From assembly GCA_013398275.1 (NCBI GenBank), contig VZSE01009986.1, positions 1,048,659-1,112,658 on the forward strand: a stretch of DNA of 64,000 bases, in the 5' to 3' direction. Of this stretch, positions 38,791-51,438 are shown in pieces (the stretch's first letter is position 1; each line of letters starts with the position of its first letter). The notes beneath the pieces were generated by a model that saw nothing but the letters and a program-made list of their open reading frames with translations, searched no databases and was not told where the DNA came from. Source of the DNA: Promerops cafer. Lineage: Eukaryota; Chordata; Aves; Passeriformes; Nectariniidae. The position numbers and the translations under genes were made by a program.

Positions 38791-40382
38791 TGAGGTTTTG
38801 TTTAAAAACAGAAAAGCACAAGAAGTTATTTTTAATAGTGGTTCGAATGCAGAAGCCTGTGAAACTATCAGATCTTTTTATAGGTAGATAACTATTTTTC
38901 TATCTTGGCATATTTTTTATATGCACCTTGAATTGAATCAAAATTACTTCAAGTTCTAACCTGTGCTAAGTATTTAAACATCTGGACTCACTGTAAGCGC
39001 CATTGCTGTCCAGACATGAGAAGTCTCTTGGATTGTTTTTTAACATTTTAAAATATTTCAGCAAAAGCTGTATTTTCTATTCTGTTAAAACAGTATATGT
39101 AGCTTCCAGTGCTAAGTCTTGTGACATGGCTTATAACATGGCATGATAAAATAAATTGCAAATAATTTTACAGCATCAGTACAATTAAAGAAATTAAATT
39201 TCCAAATTATATTCTTCAGCTTGGTGCTACTTTAAGTGCCTGCTATCAGAGATTCCAGGCACTGAACAGCTGTCTGTCGCAGATGGGAGAAGGAAAAACC
39301 CTTAGCTTCTTCCTTCTAAAAAGGTTTCCATATAAACCCTGTAGTAATGTAATACAACCTTTTAGTCAAATTTGAGTTTCCTGTTACATGTTTAAGTGAA
39401 CCGACAGCAGAGTCATATCTATTTGAAACCAAGTGGTGTAAGTGAATGCGACCCTGGGAATTTTGTACTCCAAAGCATTCTTGAAACCTCACAGATGCTT
39501 GTTGAGCAGTCAGATGTATTATTTATTGCATCTTAAAAAAAAAAAAAAGCCTTGCAGGTAGTTCATGACTTCTGTAGTCTGGTGTGTTTTGGTAAGATCA
39601 GGTGGTATTGTCTGTCCTGTGCTTGTACTGTGTTTCACCCAAGAAAATCAGGTAGTTTAGAAACTATCAGCAAATCCACATTTTTAGTAGAGTCCAGGTG
39701 TAACTAAGTCTGAAAAAGAGTAGGTTTAAGGTTGAGTGTTTTCTGCTGAGATGTCGAGATGGCAGAAATTAAGGTTTTGCACAGAACTGCATGAAGTTTG
39801 GGATTATAAATTGGATGTGCTAGTTTATTGTTCTATGAGCTAGTTCACCATGGCAATTATAAACTTACTAAAATAGTTACGACATGTCAGATCACAAAGT
39901 GCAGAAGGTGGTAAGATCATGCTTTTTAAATGACAAAGTTGTTGCCCCTGTTGGCATCCAGCCGTCTCCTTTGTGGTTTGATTTCCTTGCTGTCTTTCTT
40001 GTTTTAACTGCTCTGGACTATTTGCAGGCATTTTACCATTCTTAGGCACTTCTTAAAGTTTTTGTGCTTATTTGTTTCGAGTGACTTTGGTCTCCAGTTC
40101 TGGACTCCAACCTTTGAATTGTGCTTCACATGATGAATCAAAGTAGGTTCCAGTTCATCCCCTGCCCTTGGACAGACCTTGGGCACCAGTCTGGACAGAT
40201 CAATGCATTTGATTTAGGAAGGCAATTAATTTTGTTATTTTATCAAAGTATCGACTGGTTTGGGTTGTAGTCTGAAGCAGTTCCCTCTGTGAAGCTGTTG
40301 AGCTTTCCCTGTTTGCCTCAGCTCCCCGAGGCTTTACGTGGCTGCACCTCCGGGTGGGTTCATCTCAATTTCTGAATTCAGC

Positions 40383-40458
40383 GGATGGATGGATGGATGG
40401 ATGGATGGATGGATGGATGGATGGATGGATGGATGGATGGATGGATGGATGGATGGAT
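40383..40458. repeat. GGAT tetranucleotide microsatellite
   Basis: Nineteen perfect GGAT units in intron 1 of NEK6. The minus strand gives a repeating Ile-His-Pro-Ser frame, an artefact of the repeat. Such a long perfect array should be highly length-variable. Confidence 0.98.
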
Positions 40459-43400
40459 TGTTCATATAACATCAGTTGGAAATGGTGTTGAAATGTTGAT
40501 TTCCCAAGTGTGGAGATGCTGCTGCTGCTGTTCCAGACACCCCTTTTGGGAGTGAGCCCTCTTAGCGGGCAGGGACTGCTCCTGATGCGATGTTGCTGGT
40601 GGCAGGAAGATGTGTGGGGGTGTGTGAACTGAAACCTCTCCCAAACCAGCCAAGCTGCAGGAACCAAGGGTGATAAACCTGAGTGTGGCAGTGCTGGAGA
40701 AAAGGGCAGAGGTTCCCCTCTGAGCAGGCTGATAGCATTTTGCACTGCACAGCTCTTTCCAAAATGAGTGGCTGTCAGAGTTCTGCCCACCAGCCAGGGC
40801 AGAACTGCCAGCAGACCTGAGGGACCTTCCAGGGGAGGTTTCAGTGTCTTGTTTCAGAGCATCCTCCCACCCTGCAGCCCAAACACCCTTCGGTGTTTGA
40901 TGTGGTGGGACTCCCTGGGACTGGTTGTGCTGTCCCTTTGGGGGAGGCTGTTGCCATCCTTCTCCTCCACGCAGTGTCTCCAAATGAATCACGATCTCCT
41001 CACCACGTGGGTGGTATTGCAGGGACCAAAAACCGCACTGGTAAGGGCTGTGACCCCGTCCCAGCTCAGCCTGCTGACAGAGCAGGTGTTGCTCCACACC
41101 CTGGGGAGGATTTGCAAGTCTTTCATTTTGCAGAGCTCAGTGACAGATCCTGTTCTCTGGTTACTTTTGTCGTTGGGTCTTTGGGAAGCCCGCTTGCTGT
41201 GAGGTGGGAAGTGTCCACCAGCCTGTTAAAAACTCGTGGTGTACATGGAGTGGGGTTTTAAGTCCCTGCTGACAGGAAAACGGGGTCCTGGGTGGTTGGG
41301 ACTGCTGCCTCTGAGAGCTGGGGTGCTGGGGGTGGCACAGCCTGAGCTGTTTCACCTCTGCTCGGTGGTGCTCACTTCCCACACTGCCACTGTCTCCTGC
41401 CTCAAGTGGTCCAGGATAATGTAAGTTCCAATTTTTCTTCTTTCGTTAGAGCCAACTGTCCCCTTTGACTTGGGAGAGTAACTTTTTTCTTAACTTAGTG
41501 GTTTTTAAACTGTGGAGTTGGAGAGGAAAATCGCTGCAGATGGTGCAATAATTGGGGAATGCCAACCTACAGGATAGATGACAGCTTCAAAGTACATTCA
41601 ATATGATCCTTTCAGGAATTTCAGCTGAAGTGTCTTGCCCTGTTCTTAACCTTGTGGACACTTGTTGCTGCCATCCTGAAAAGGCTCGAGTTTTCTCCTC
41701 GTTGGAACATTTTGTTTCCTGTATAGGAACACTCCGAATGTGAAGCCTCTCTTGGAGGGTTTGTGGTAGGCTCTGGTTCTTGGGGCAAATCTCTGTCATT
41801 GCAGTGAGGAGACAGGGAGAAAAGCTGTAGGTATTTTAAGGTTTCTTTTCCCCAAGAGTAGGATTTCAGGGTACATAGATACCAAACATGAACACAAAAA
41901 TTCCTTCCTCTTTCATGGAGATTCTGCTTCATTCTTTGTGCTGCTGGTGTTTCATTAGCTCTTCTATCAGAGTTGTAAAAAAATGAGAGTCTCAAAAATA
42001 TTAAGCTGTAACAAACCCCCCCAAAAAACATTTAAAAGGTTTAAAAAATACATGATTGTGCTTTAAGGAAGCAAGTAAGTCACAACTGAGTGTCTGTGTG
42101 CCACCCTTTAATCAACTGGGAAACCTAAGGAGTGACTCTCAGCTGTCACTGTATTAAGAAGCAGTGCTGCCTTTTGTGGGGTCTGTATATACTGAACTCA
42201 GGGCCGTGGAGTAAATATTCTTGCTGTGTGTTCATAATCATTCTACTTAGAGTAAGCGCTTCTTGGGTGGGTATTACAAACCTGTTAATCTTTATGGTAT
42301 TTATAGGGTAATTTTTAACTCTCTTGAGCTCTTTACTTCCTTGTGGGTCAATTACTCAATTTATAACATTATGTCAGATGTAAGAACTTTACCGTCCAAG
42401 AATAAACAATGTTGGGGATGGTTCTCTACCTGTGTTTGCACTTAGTTCTTTGTATGTTAAGGTATGCAATAACTTATCCTGTGACTGACTTATTGGGATT
42501 TCTTTTAGTTCCTCTGGTTTGCACTTCGAAGTGACTGTAATGTCTTATTTTAGCTTTTCTGCTTCATCACTAATGCAGGAAGAGGGACTGTTCTGCTTTT
42601 GCACTTGCTTTGCCATGGGGCTTCCAACTTCCCTAGGCAGGCATAGCTGCACCTGGATTTTGCTGGACTTGAAAAATTTCTTGTGATGAGTAGTAATGTG
42701 TTATTCGCAGGTATTAATACGGTGTCAGCATTGGGGAGGTTGGAAAAGAAATGCAGGGTGGGCAGGACTCTTGTTTCCATGAGTAAGCTCATGATTTTTA
42801 ATAATCTGATGCTACTGAGTTTATGCTTCAACACTGAAGCTTATTAGAGCAATAGAAAATTGCTACAGAGGGCAGAATACAGTGTGAAATGTGATTTGTC
42901 TCTTATACAGAGCTTGCACATTTAGTTATAATTTTCTTGAAAGGTTAATTCCCAGCTTCTCTTCAGAACATTCTGTGCAGGCCTTTCTGTAGGGAAAAAA
43001 AAAATTGGACCCAATTTAAATAGACAAGTCTTGTGAATCCTGAAAGAATTTGGGCATTTAGCCCAGGAAAGGGAGAGTTCTCTGCAAGAACTTCATTAAC
43101 CCTGTCTGTCATCAAAATAAGTAATAAAAGTAGCTCTGCAGACATTATAAAGAACAGATCTTCTTTGTTTTACCCTGTGGCCTTGATCTGCAAGGTGAAT
43201 GAATCTTGTTCTTTAAGGACAGCTGTGCCCGTGTGGGAAGGGAGATGGAGATGTGCTCCATACAGGGATACGGAAGTGGGGATATGAACTAAAGAGCTGC
43301 ATTCATTTTTGGAAAGCTTGTGCTGTTGGTTCCAGGTACTCAGGAATGTGCAGGGAAGCTGACTTTTATTTAGTAGTGATATTGGTAATACAGTCTTACT

Positions 43401-45498
43401 TGGCATAAGTTTTTTTGGGGTGGAAGAACCACAAATGATATTTCTAGCATAGCTATTTTTGTAAGTAGAGAAATGTTAAATATTTTTATGTGGAGAAGAG
43501 TTTCTGCTTCCGTTTGGCTGTTGCTTGCAGGATCCAGATGCTGTGAAAGCACTTCCTGCGATGCCAACATCTGGCTGCCTGCACATTTTGGGTAGAGTTT
43601 TATGAGGTGGCTTTGAAGTTGCTTTTGGATTTGAATCACATGAATCTTCAGATTGGCTGGGCTGCACAATTCTCAGCATCATTTCCTTTTCCTTCTGATT
43701 ATGGGAAATGTAAATACTTCAAGCTGTTGTTCTGAGGTTTTGAAGTTGGGGGAACATGTATCTCTATTTTCCTCCATTCCTTTTCCCTGGATTAGAGACA
43801 TAACTTGAGTCTTTAGTAGCCAACAGCACGGCTGTAGAGAGAAGCTGCATGAGCAGAGTTGGTTACAGCAGGTTTTGTGGATTTTGAGCCCATCTGACAT
43901 GGGTTTGCTCTCATACTTTGATCTACCTTTCTCAAACATTTCAGAAATTACAGCAGTATTTCAGAAGTATTTTTGTGAGGTTTGCTTAGTACTTCTTGAG
44001 TGCTTGGAAGTGTTCTAATTAAAAGATATTTATAAGTGCTAAGTGGTGGTGTTTTCAATCACATATGTACATAAAGATTTATAGAAAACTTCATTAAGAT
44101 TCCAAGTTTTATGTTTGTTAAACTTTCTGAGGACGGGTTGGGCTGAATGGATCCCACATGCAGGGTTTGGGGCTGTAGCAACAGAGCTGATTCAAGCGGG
44201 GTTTTTTTGTACTTTGGATCTTAGTTCTGGTTTTGTCTTACTGGCCTAAGGTGGTGTGTTCACTTGTGCTCCAGTGTGGGATGGGTGGTTACTAAAGGTG
44301 TCTGTTAGGAACCAGCTGTGAAAGCAGTTTGGATTCTTTGAGTCCGGTAAAAACTTATTTTAGGGGTTGGTTTAGACTGAGGGGTTTCACCAGAGCCTCA
44401 GAACAATCCATCTGCCCACGTGCTTGAGCTTTGGCTCTTCGTGTTGACAGGAGTTGTTCGGCTGCTGCTGGAGAGTGGAGCTGTATTTCAGCTGTCATTG
44501 TCACCTGGCTGGGGGTGCAGTGAGATGGTTCCCTCCTGTGCCAGGAGCCAGCCTGGAACGGAGGTGGCAGTGCTGGTACAGACAGCGTGTGTTCCGTGGC
44601 TCCATGAGATGGGACTCATTTCAGTTAGCATTTAATGATGTGAAAATGTCTGGCAGTTTCTCTGAACATTTACGTTATGAATATATTTCCAGCCTATATT
44701 TAATCTTCCCTTCATCAGAAATGAATGAATTCCAAGAAGGATAACAGAAGTGTTCTTAAATAATTTGGCTTCGTGTTTGAAAGCTTTATTGCATTATAAT
44801 TAAAACGTGAGCATGTTGTTGCATGCTTGGTAAGCAATACAGTAAAATTCCAGGTAGATTTGGTATGTGTTTATTTTTGACTTGTGTTTCGTTGCCAGCA
44901 GTGGTGGCCTGAGAGATCTGTCTCTAATGGTTCAAAGGTGATATAAATGAATACAGTGAATTTTCTGGAGGGCTCAAAATTGCAACTGCGAGAATATAAA
45001 TTCTTGTTACTTTATCTGAAACACACCTAAGTGAAAACTGGTTGGGGAAGAATGTAACCTGCTGTTGCTGTACCATGGTCACAACATCACCTCTCTTCAG
45101 AGGAAGTATTGTCCCTTTAAATGCTGCTGACTGCTATCCATCCTCAGTTTTGGATGTGAATATGTCTTTGATGTTTACATCCTACACAAACATCACACAT
45201 AAATATTTACATGTGGTGTTGTACTAGGAAATTGAGTGCAGTGAAAGAAGGGGTAGGAATAGTCCAGTTAAGCTGGTGAAAAGGGACATTTACCTTAAAA
45301 TATAAATCACCAAGTGCTCTTGGCACTGATCCTGGAGCTGTTCAATAGGAGCCCTGTGAAAACAGCCCTTGGAATGTGTGGACCTGCAGAGTATCTGAAA
45401 TGTATCCAGAAGACTTAGACAATTACGTTTTTTGGTTTAGGACCAAGTTCTAGAGAGCTGGTACTACAACGCAGGAAAAAAACAACCAAACAAAACCC

Positions 45499-45543
45499 AA
45501 CCCTTAAATCTTTTAAGGGTTAAAACTTTTAAGACTTAAAAGT
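45499..45543. repeat. Two adjacent perfect hairpins (inverted repeats)
   Basis: The first has 10-bp arms AACCCTTAAA and TTTAAGGGTT around TCT (45,499-45,521). The second has 9-bp arms ACTTTTAAG and CTTAAAAGT around a single A (45,525-45,543). Only 3 bp separate them, and they share TTTTAAG-type cores. It lies in intron 1, downstream of an A-rich stretch. Confidence 0.85.
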
Positions 45544-47729
45544 AAACTACCTGCCTACCTGGTGAGAGATGGGCACTTGAAATGTTCTCTCAAAAGTGTT
45601 GTATTAGCTCAAGTGGCATCCTCAAACTGTGATCCAGCCAAGCACACTGTGCCCGACCTTGCTATTTTCAAACCATTGTACTAGATTTTTCCCCACCAGA
45701 AGACAGAGTGTTTGAAGTTACAATCTTGCTTGCCTAGAATGGGAATATGGACCTGAGCTGGGTGTAGGTAGTGATTCACAACAGCGTGGAATGTTTCATA
45801 GGGTTAATTATTGGCAGGAAGCATTTGTTTTATTGACATCCACAGAGAGATGACTCCGCATAGCTTTAAATAGTTGACTTAATGTCATTTTGCTTCTAGG
45901 TATGGAACAGTGAATTATGGTGTCTGTCACAGCATTTGTTTAATGAGTATCAGTTGTTGACAGGGTATGAAAAAGCTCCAGGGCTTTTCAGCCATTTCAC
46001 TTAAACATTCTCAGTTAGTGGATTTGGGGTCTTTGAGGAGCCCATCCCTTCTTACTGACTGTTGAAAATCTGGTTTGCACTAAGTCTTAGAAGAAACCCA
46101 TCTGCACCTGCTCTCAGGGTAAATCCAACCCTCTGAAAGGTGAGGTGTGACTAAACCACCATTCTTCTCTTCAGTGGCCAATTTGTTACAAAGACCCTCA
46201 TCCTTTCCAGGGGGTTTTAAACTGCAGGTGACTCACACTGTAATGTTTGTGTGTGTGAATCTATAGATGCAGCTTCATTGTGATGCTAGGCCTGAAATTC
46301 AGAAACTGTTTCTGGGTGATTTACTGGTCTCTGTTTTACAGTTTTTGCCTGAATTCCCTCAGTGCAGCCAGAGCTCTTGGTGAGAGAGGCTCCAGTCCCT
46401 CTCGCAGGGCAGGGGTGGCCATGCCATGACCACCACCCTCCACAGGCAGCTCTCACTGGGCAGGTTTTTACTGAATCACATTCTCTAACTGTGCTCTTGC
46501 AGTGTTCTCTCCTCAAGCATTTCAGTGCCGTTCCTTGTGTTGTTTCCTTTAACATTCATATTCATATTTTTTTTCAGTGTTGGCAGGTGTGTATTTCACA
46601 TTAACATGAGGGGTTTTTTGGATGTTAGACTGCTATTTGCTTATGGTAATTTCCAGTCATCATAAGGTGACTGTTGAGAGAGATGAGCAGAGAGGAAAAA
46701 AATTGTCAGGCATTTACAGTAAATACTCTCTGCTTTTGGAAACGCTGTCAGAAGTTTAATTTTTAGGTTCAAGTAAGTTTGTCATGTGCCAGACAGAATC
46801 AGTCTGCTGTAATGAATGGGTTACGCACTTCACCAGCAAAAAGGGAGAGTGAGAAACCAAGGGATGCTCAGGATTTCCTGTCACCTTGCACTGCAGAAGG
46901 AACAGGGTAGGCTTTTTAACCTAGCCTGTAATTAGGTTTTGCATGGAAGCATATATTAGTGTGCTTGCTTTGCCAAAGCTCTTCAGTATGATGGATGAGA
47001 TTTAAAGGTTGATCTGACTAAATTGCAATGAGAATACTAACGACAAAGATATTTCTGTTGTGAACTATTCCTACCAGACATCATAGCTCTGACAGAAATG
47101 GTGTAAAGTAATGGACAATAAAAGTCACTCGAAAATAATACTCTCCTAGGATTGGGCTGCCTTCCCCAGAGCACATACCCTGAACCACAGCGATAATGTA
47201 ATCATAAGCCCAGATCATCATTTAAATATATAGGTAATCTCATAGAGTATCCTGGCAGATTTATTTTATGAGCAAGGAAGAGGAAGAATATTATTGGGCA
47301 GTGGAGAGGAAGAAAGTGGTGCTGATGTGGTTGTGTTTATTCTGTCAAACAGTCTGCATTGCTCCAGCCTTCGGGGAGCCTGCAGTGAGCAGCACGGTGG
47401 CTCCGGGAGGAGCGGCAGCCTGGGTATCGGGGCCTGCTGGGTGTGCACTGCTGCATTTCAGTCCCTGACAACTCTCTGTGTGTGGCAAAAGATGGACATG
47501 TGTGCAGTAGGTTAAGTCATGTACTTGACTGGTTTTAATCAACTTGTGGATTTCTGGAACCATATATGACTTGCTGTTTTGTTTTGGTTTGTTTTACACA
47601 AGGTACCCAAACAGAGCTGCTTGGCTCCCCCGACAAGTCCCTGTGTAGAAGGAGGATAAGAGAGTATTTACAGTAACTGGGAGGGAAAGCAGATTTGTAT
47701 ATGTTACATATCTGTGCTTTAACACTCAG

Positions 47730-47764
47730 TTATGTGTATGTGTATATATGTATGTGTGTGTGTG
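47730..47764. repeat. TG/TA-rich microsatellite
   Basis: An imperfect run of TGTATG, TATA and TGTG units. Minor feature of intron 1. Confidence 0.8.
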
Positions 47765-50700
47765 GTGGGCACTGGGCACACAGAGCAGCTGGTGTGTCTT
47801 GCAGGAAGGTGGAAAGTGCTGGTACAGAAGACGGCTGTAACGCTGAACACAAGCTGCTGCTTTGCTGCCTGCTCGAGAGGTGCCCAGTCCTGTCATGTTG
47901 ATTATACATCTGGGAGCAAATAATTTGGCCTGCAGTTGAGTTGGAGGCATCTCGAGACGCGTGGTGATACCCGATCAGACTGGTCACAGCTGCTTCACCG
48001 AGGAGCACCCGGGGCACCAGGGCGGCTGGGACTGAATGCCAGGATGCTGATGAGGTTCTGCTCCTTAATGAGCGTCTCTCTCCTAACTAATGATCCTGGC
48101 CTTTGCTACCAAGTGCCCTGGGCTGTTCTGCCCTGAGAATCCCACCTGTCAGGTACCTGCAAGGTATCAGGGGTTTGATGGGATTTTGTGTTTTGCTCTC
48201 TACTGATTAGGTGCAAGAGATGAGGTGTAAGGTCACTTAGGTACCCAGAGAGGAATTGCAGCTGAGGATGTGGCAGGGGAGCTGACTGCACAAGAGGATT
48301 TTTGTTTTCCCTGTATTTGGAAAAACTCCAGGTTACCTGTGAGTGCCACTGCATGGATTAATAACTGTACAGCAGTAAGGTGACAGTAGTGTGGGAGAAG
48401 GAGCTGTTCATCCCACGTGGGTTGTGGTCATTTTTCCCATGATGGTAATGATGATCCTGTTCTTCTATTCATATTCTGGAAAGATATGTGATGCTTCATG
48501 CAATTTAAAGATGTTTTGATTTACAGTCATAGTCAAGACTCAGTGTGAAAATGTGTGATACTGCAGAACTTTGCAGGCAATTTGGAAGCAGGAATAAAAG
48601 GAAAAGTGGAGAGCTAAGACAATGTCAGTAAAAATGGGCCAGTGTTAAGAGTGTACCTTGTACCTTTTCTGCTGTAGTGCAGTGCCTGTGTGTTGTTGGC
48701 TGCTATTTGAAGGTCTGTGAAGCCCCTTCCTGGGGATTCCCCTGCACTCTCCCTGTGCAGTGCCAAAGCCCGGAATAGCTGAGCTGACAGCCCGGGGCAG
48801 GACACGCTGTCCCGAGGTGTCAGCGGGCTCGGTGCTGTCATGTGAGCTCTGCTGGATCTCTTTTCAAAGCTGCTATTTGGTTCTTACTCCTTCCTCTGTG
48901 TCCCACTGTAGCACTTCAAACAAGCAGTGCCCGAGTGCAGATCCTGCCCCTGGCCCGTCCCTGCTCGTGGCAGCTGGGCTCTGCTGGGCTGTGAACTGCC
49001 TGCCCCTGCCTCCCTCACAGCAAGGGATTGCTGCTTGAGTTTCCTTATGGCAGCTGGAGCGTGCTGGTTCCGTTGGGAATGCCCAGACTGGGCTGTGATC
49101 AGATCATTCAGGTTCCCATGTTCAGAAGCAAACCCCTTCCCTGTTCTTGAGCATTATTCCTTTCGAAGGCAGGACACACTGGATGCCCAGTTTGATCAGT
49201 CTTAGGCTGCAGACCCTTCAGTGGCACTGCCTGGATGTGCCTCCATGCTGGAGCTGGGAATGTGGCATCTCCAGGTTCCTGTGGAGCTCAGGGCTGAGCA
49301 GCCAGGTGTTGGAAGCAGGGTTTGCTCTGTGCATGTGGGCTTGGAAGAGAGAGAACATGTGGCTCTCCCTTCAAGTAAACAACCTTTCTCCAAATCTTGA
49401 ATAATAAAATAATTAAGATAGTTCCAGCAGTATAACATTAGGTAGGAATTTCATAGGGCACTTTAATGTCAATATTGAGACATAGTTTTATCTAAGTATT
49501 TTCACCTGGTTACTAATAAACCTACAGATGCTTGAGACCGAAATGATCTTAAAATCAAACTTCTTCATACTAGCAGTGATTCTCCTTTCCCCACTGGAGT
49601 TTCATGGTACTGGCTTTGAAAAACTGTTTTTATTGAGAGCAACCCATGTGTTCTTCTGTTTAATGTAGCAGGAGCTGCAGCTCTTTTGTCAGAGTGAAAG
49701 TTCATTTGCTTGAGACAGGAGAAGAGCCTCTCTCTGCTTTCCCCTATGTTATGGTAGCTGGTGTTGGAAAAGATCTGGCAGAGCTAAGGGTTTATTTCAC
49801 AGGCAACTGTTAAAAGAATTGAGCACTACTTGCTGCAGAAATTCTTCTGCGTCATATTTTCTCCCCCACTCCCACAAATATTTAAAATACCTTTGTATTT
49901 TAAATTAAGACTTAGTCATCGCCCAAGTGCCAGGCACGCACTATTAATACACTAATGAGGTCAGGTTGTGTTCTTTCACTGAGCGAATACTTGCCAAAAC
50001 TCTTGAAATAAGTTTCTGCAAATGCTTGTGTTGGCCACTAAATCTTCCCTTGTCACCATTAGGCTTCAGTCAGTGCCAAGGACAGGAATGGTGCGACTCG
50101 GAATGACAGGGTGTGGGGAAGGGATAACCAAAACCTGTGTATGGCCCTTTGTGGGGAAGGGACGTGGGTGTCTGTATTGTGGGTGTTCAGTAAATGCTGT
50201 GTCTGTATTTTGGGGCCTGACTTTGCCTGGGACCAGAGCCTGGCCCCAGGAGCTGGTGTGGAGCAGGGAGTGCTGTGATCCAGTGCTGGTTCCCTGAGCA
50301 GCTGATAGAATTACCAGAGCTTGTCCCCGAGTCAGGCTTGAACACAAATGGTTCAAGTACAGGTTTTATTTCCTAGAAGGGCTGGAAAATCCGGGTGTGT
50401 TCAGTCTCTTCTTTCTCTGCAGGTAGAGGAGGTGTCCCACAGCTGCCCCGTCACTGTTGGCCACGGTGTTCCTGAAATGTGTGCACAGCCCTGTGCCAGA
50501 GGAGAGTTGGTTAATCTGGGATCACAGTGTTGTTCTGGCACTGGAATGTCTCAGCTGCCTGTTGGGCAGCTCTTTACAACTTCTGAGTGTTCTGGTACCA
50601 TTTTGGAAGGGGAGCAGACTCTCATCTCCGATTGCTGTGTTGGGCTGGCCTGAAACTCTGCAAAGGAACTCATTCATGGAATTTAGCCTTGTTTGTCTGT

Positions 50701-51313
50701 TGTTCTTACAGCACTTCAGTCTCATTTAATCCAATATGGTTTCTAGCTCCTGCTTCCTGTGTTTTGCCAATCTGCATAAAAACTTGTAATTTGGGCATGG
50801 GGAAGAAAGACTGTGGGTAAATTTTTGTTGTCTTTGACCAAAGAAAGTGGCAACAGTCTGGAGGGACTTCCTGTCATTTTTGTTTTACAAATGGAGATGG
50901 GCAGACCCTCTGGATGTCCCCTAAGTGGGGACCATGGGTCCTTGGGGAAGTGGCAGTAGCTACTGTTAGAGGTGACAAAAGCAGTGTCTTTAGTAGATAA
51001 TGAACCACTGACCGAATAAACCCATTTTCTGCTCTTTAGTTTATTGTGAAATAATACCAGCAGTATTTGTGGTCCTGGTGGTTCTGCTGGGTACTCCCTG
51101 GAGGTGGGGGGCTCTGCCCTGCTGCTGGGCCCTTTCAGCAGTGGCTCTGCTCTGTCAGCCCGGGGCTGTGTCCGAGCTGTGTGGGTCAGTCTGGGGGAGG
51201 GAGGGCTCAGCTCCTGCTGGCTGCTGCAGCCACTTGTGGCCACAGCCCAGAGTCCCTCTTCCCGCGCCGGCCGGGCAGTGGCACACCAACCTCTCCCCTT
51301 TCTTTTGCCTCAG

Positions 51314-51345
51314 CAGAACCGAGAGGCAGAGTTTGGTATGATACC
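51314..51345 (+). other. NEK6: NEK6 5' UTR portion of exon 2, with NAGNAG acceptor
   Basis: A pyrimidine tract (about 51,288-51,310) is followed by CAGCAG at 51,311-51,316. The untranslated segment is therefore 32 or 29 nt long, depending on which AG is used. It contains one upstream ATG (51,338) in a different frame from the main start. The first exon that joins here should lie in the CpG island but cannot be delimited. Confidence 0.7.
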
Positions 51346-51379
51346 ATGGAAGGGCAGCACAACCATCCTCATCATCTAG
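51338..51379 (+). other. Short uORF overlapping the NEK6 start codon
   Basis: An ATG 8 nt upstream of the main start opens a 13-codon frame (MIPWKGSTTILII) that stops at TAG inside the coding exon, in a different frame from NEK6. Its context has G at -3 and A at +4, so it is adequate but weaker than the main start. By general scanning rules it could take a share of initiating ribosomes. That it is translated is inference. Confidence 0.45.
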
Positions 51380-51438
51380 GGGACCAGAACAACCCTCTGT
51401 GCAAGCTGCCGGGGCAGGAATTCCAGCATGATCCTCAG
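51346..51438 (+). CDS. NEK6: NEK6 coding exon 1 (start codon, N-terminal tail)
   Basis: This segment encodes residues 1-31, beginning MEGQHNHPHH and ending FQHDPQ. It is rich in His, Asn, Gln and Pro, as expected of the disordered N-terminal extension that in human NEK6 mediates partner binding. The human tail begins MAGQPGHMPH and ends HPPDPQ as I recall it, so this copy is one residue longer. The start ATG has A at -3 and G at +4, a strong Kozak context. The exon ends at CAG followed by GTAAGTG, in phase 0. The 5' part of the same exon is untranslated and begins at 51,314 or 51,317, after a pyrimidine-rich acceptor. The reading frame stays open upstream through the acceptor into the intron, which I regard as chance. 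Confidence 0.93.

Larger units (their letters stand above)
35431..51310 (+). other. NEK6: NEK6 intron 1 (approximate)
   Basis: About 16 kb with no recognised coding exon. The sequence appears T- and G-rich on this strand, fitting transcription-linked skew; that is an impression, not a calculation. It contains a GGAT microsatellite (40,383-40,458), a 14-A run (39,535-39,548), a TG/TA-rich stretch (47,730-47,764), a pair of adjacent hairpins (45,499-45,543) and MIR-like fragments near 36,681 and 38,721. The left limit is uncertain because exon 1 is not delimited. Confidence 0.6.

Noticed and set aside
39535..39548. A-run as the tail of a processed retrocopy
   Set aside because: No coding-like sequence, polyadenylation signal arrangement or target-site duplication is evident around it.
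40365..40790. Minus-strand frame with repeated Ile-His-Pro-Ser
   Set aside because: It is the translation of the GGAT microsatellite.
51067..51345. Open frame extending upstream of the NEK6 ATG
   Set aside because: It crosses a convincing splice acceptor and pyrimidine tract and shows no homology to the NEK6 N-terminus as I know it.
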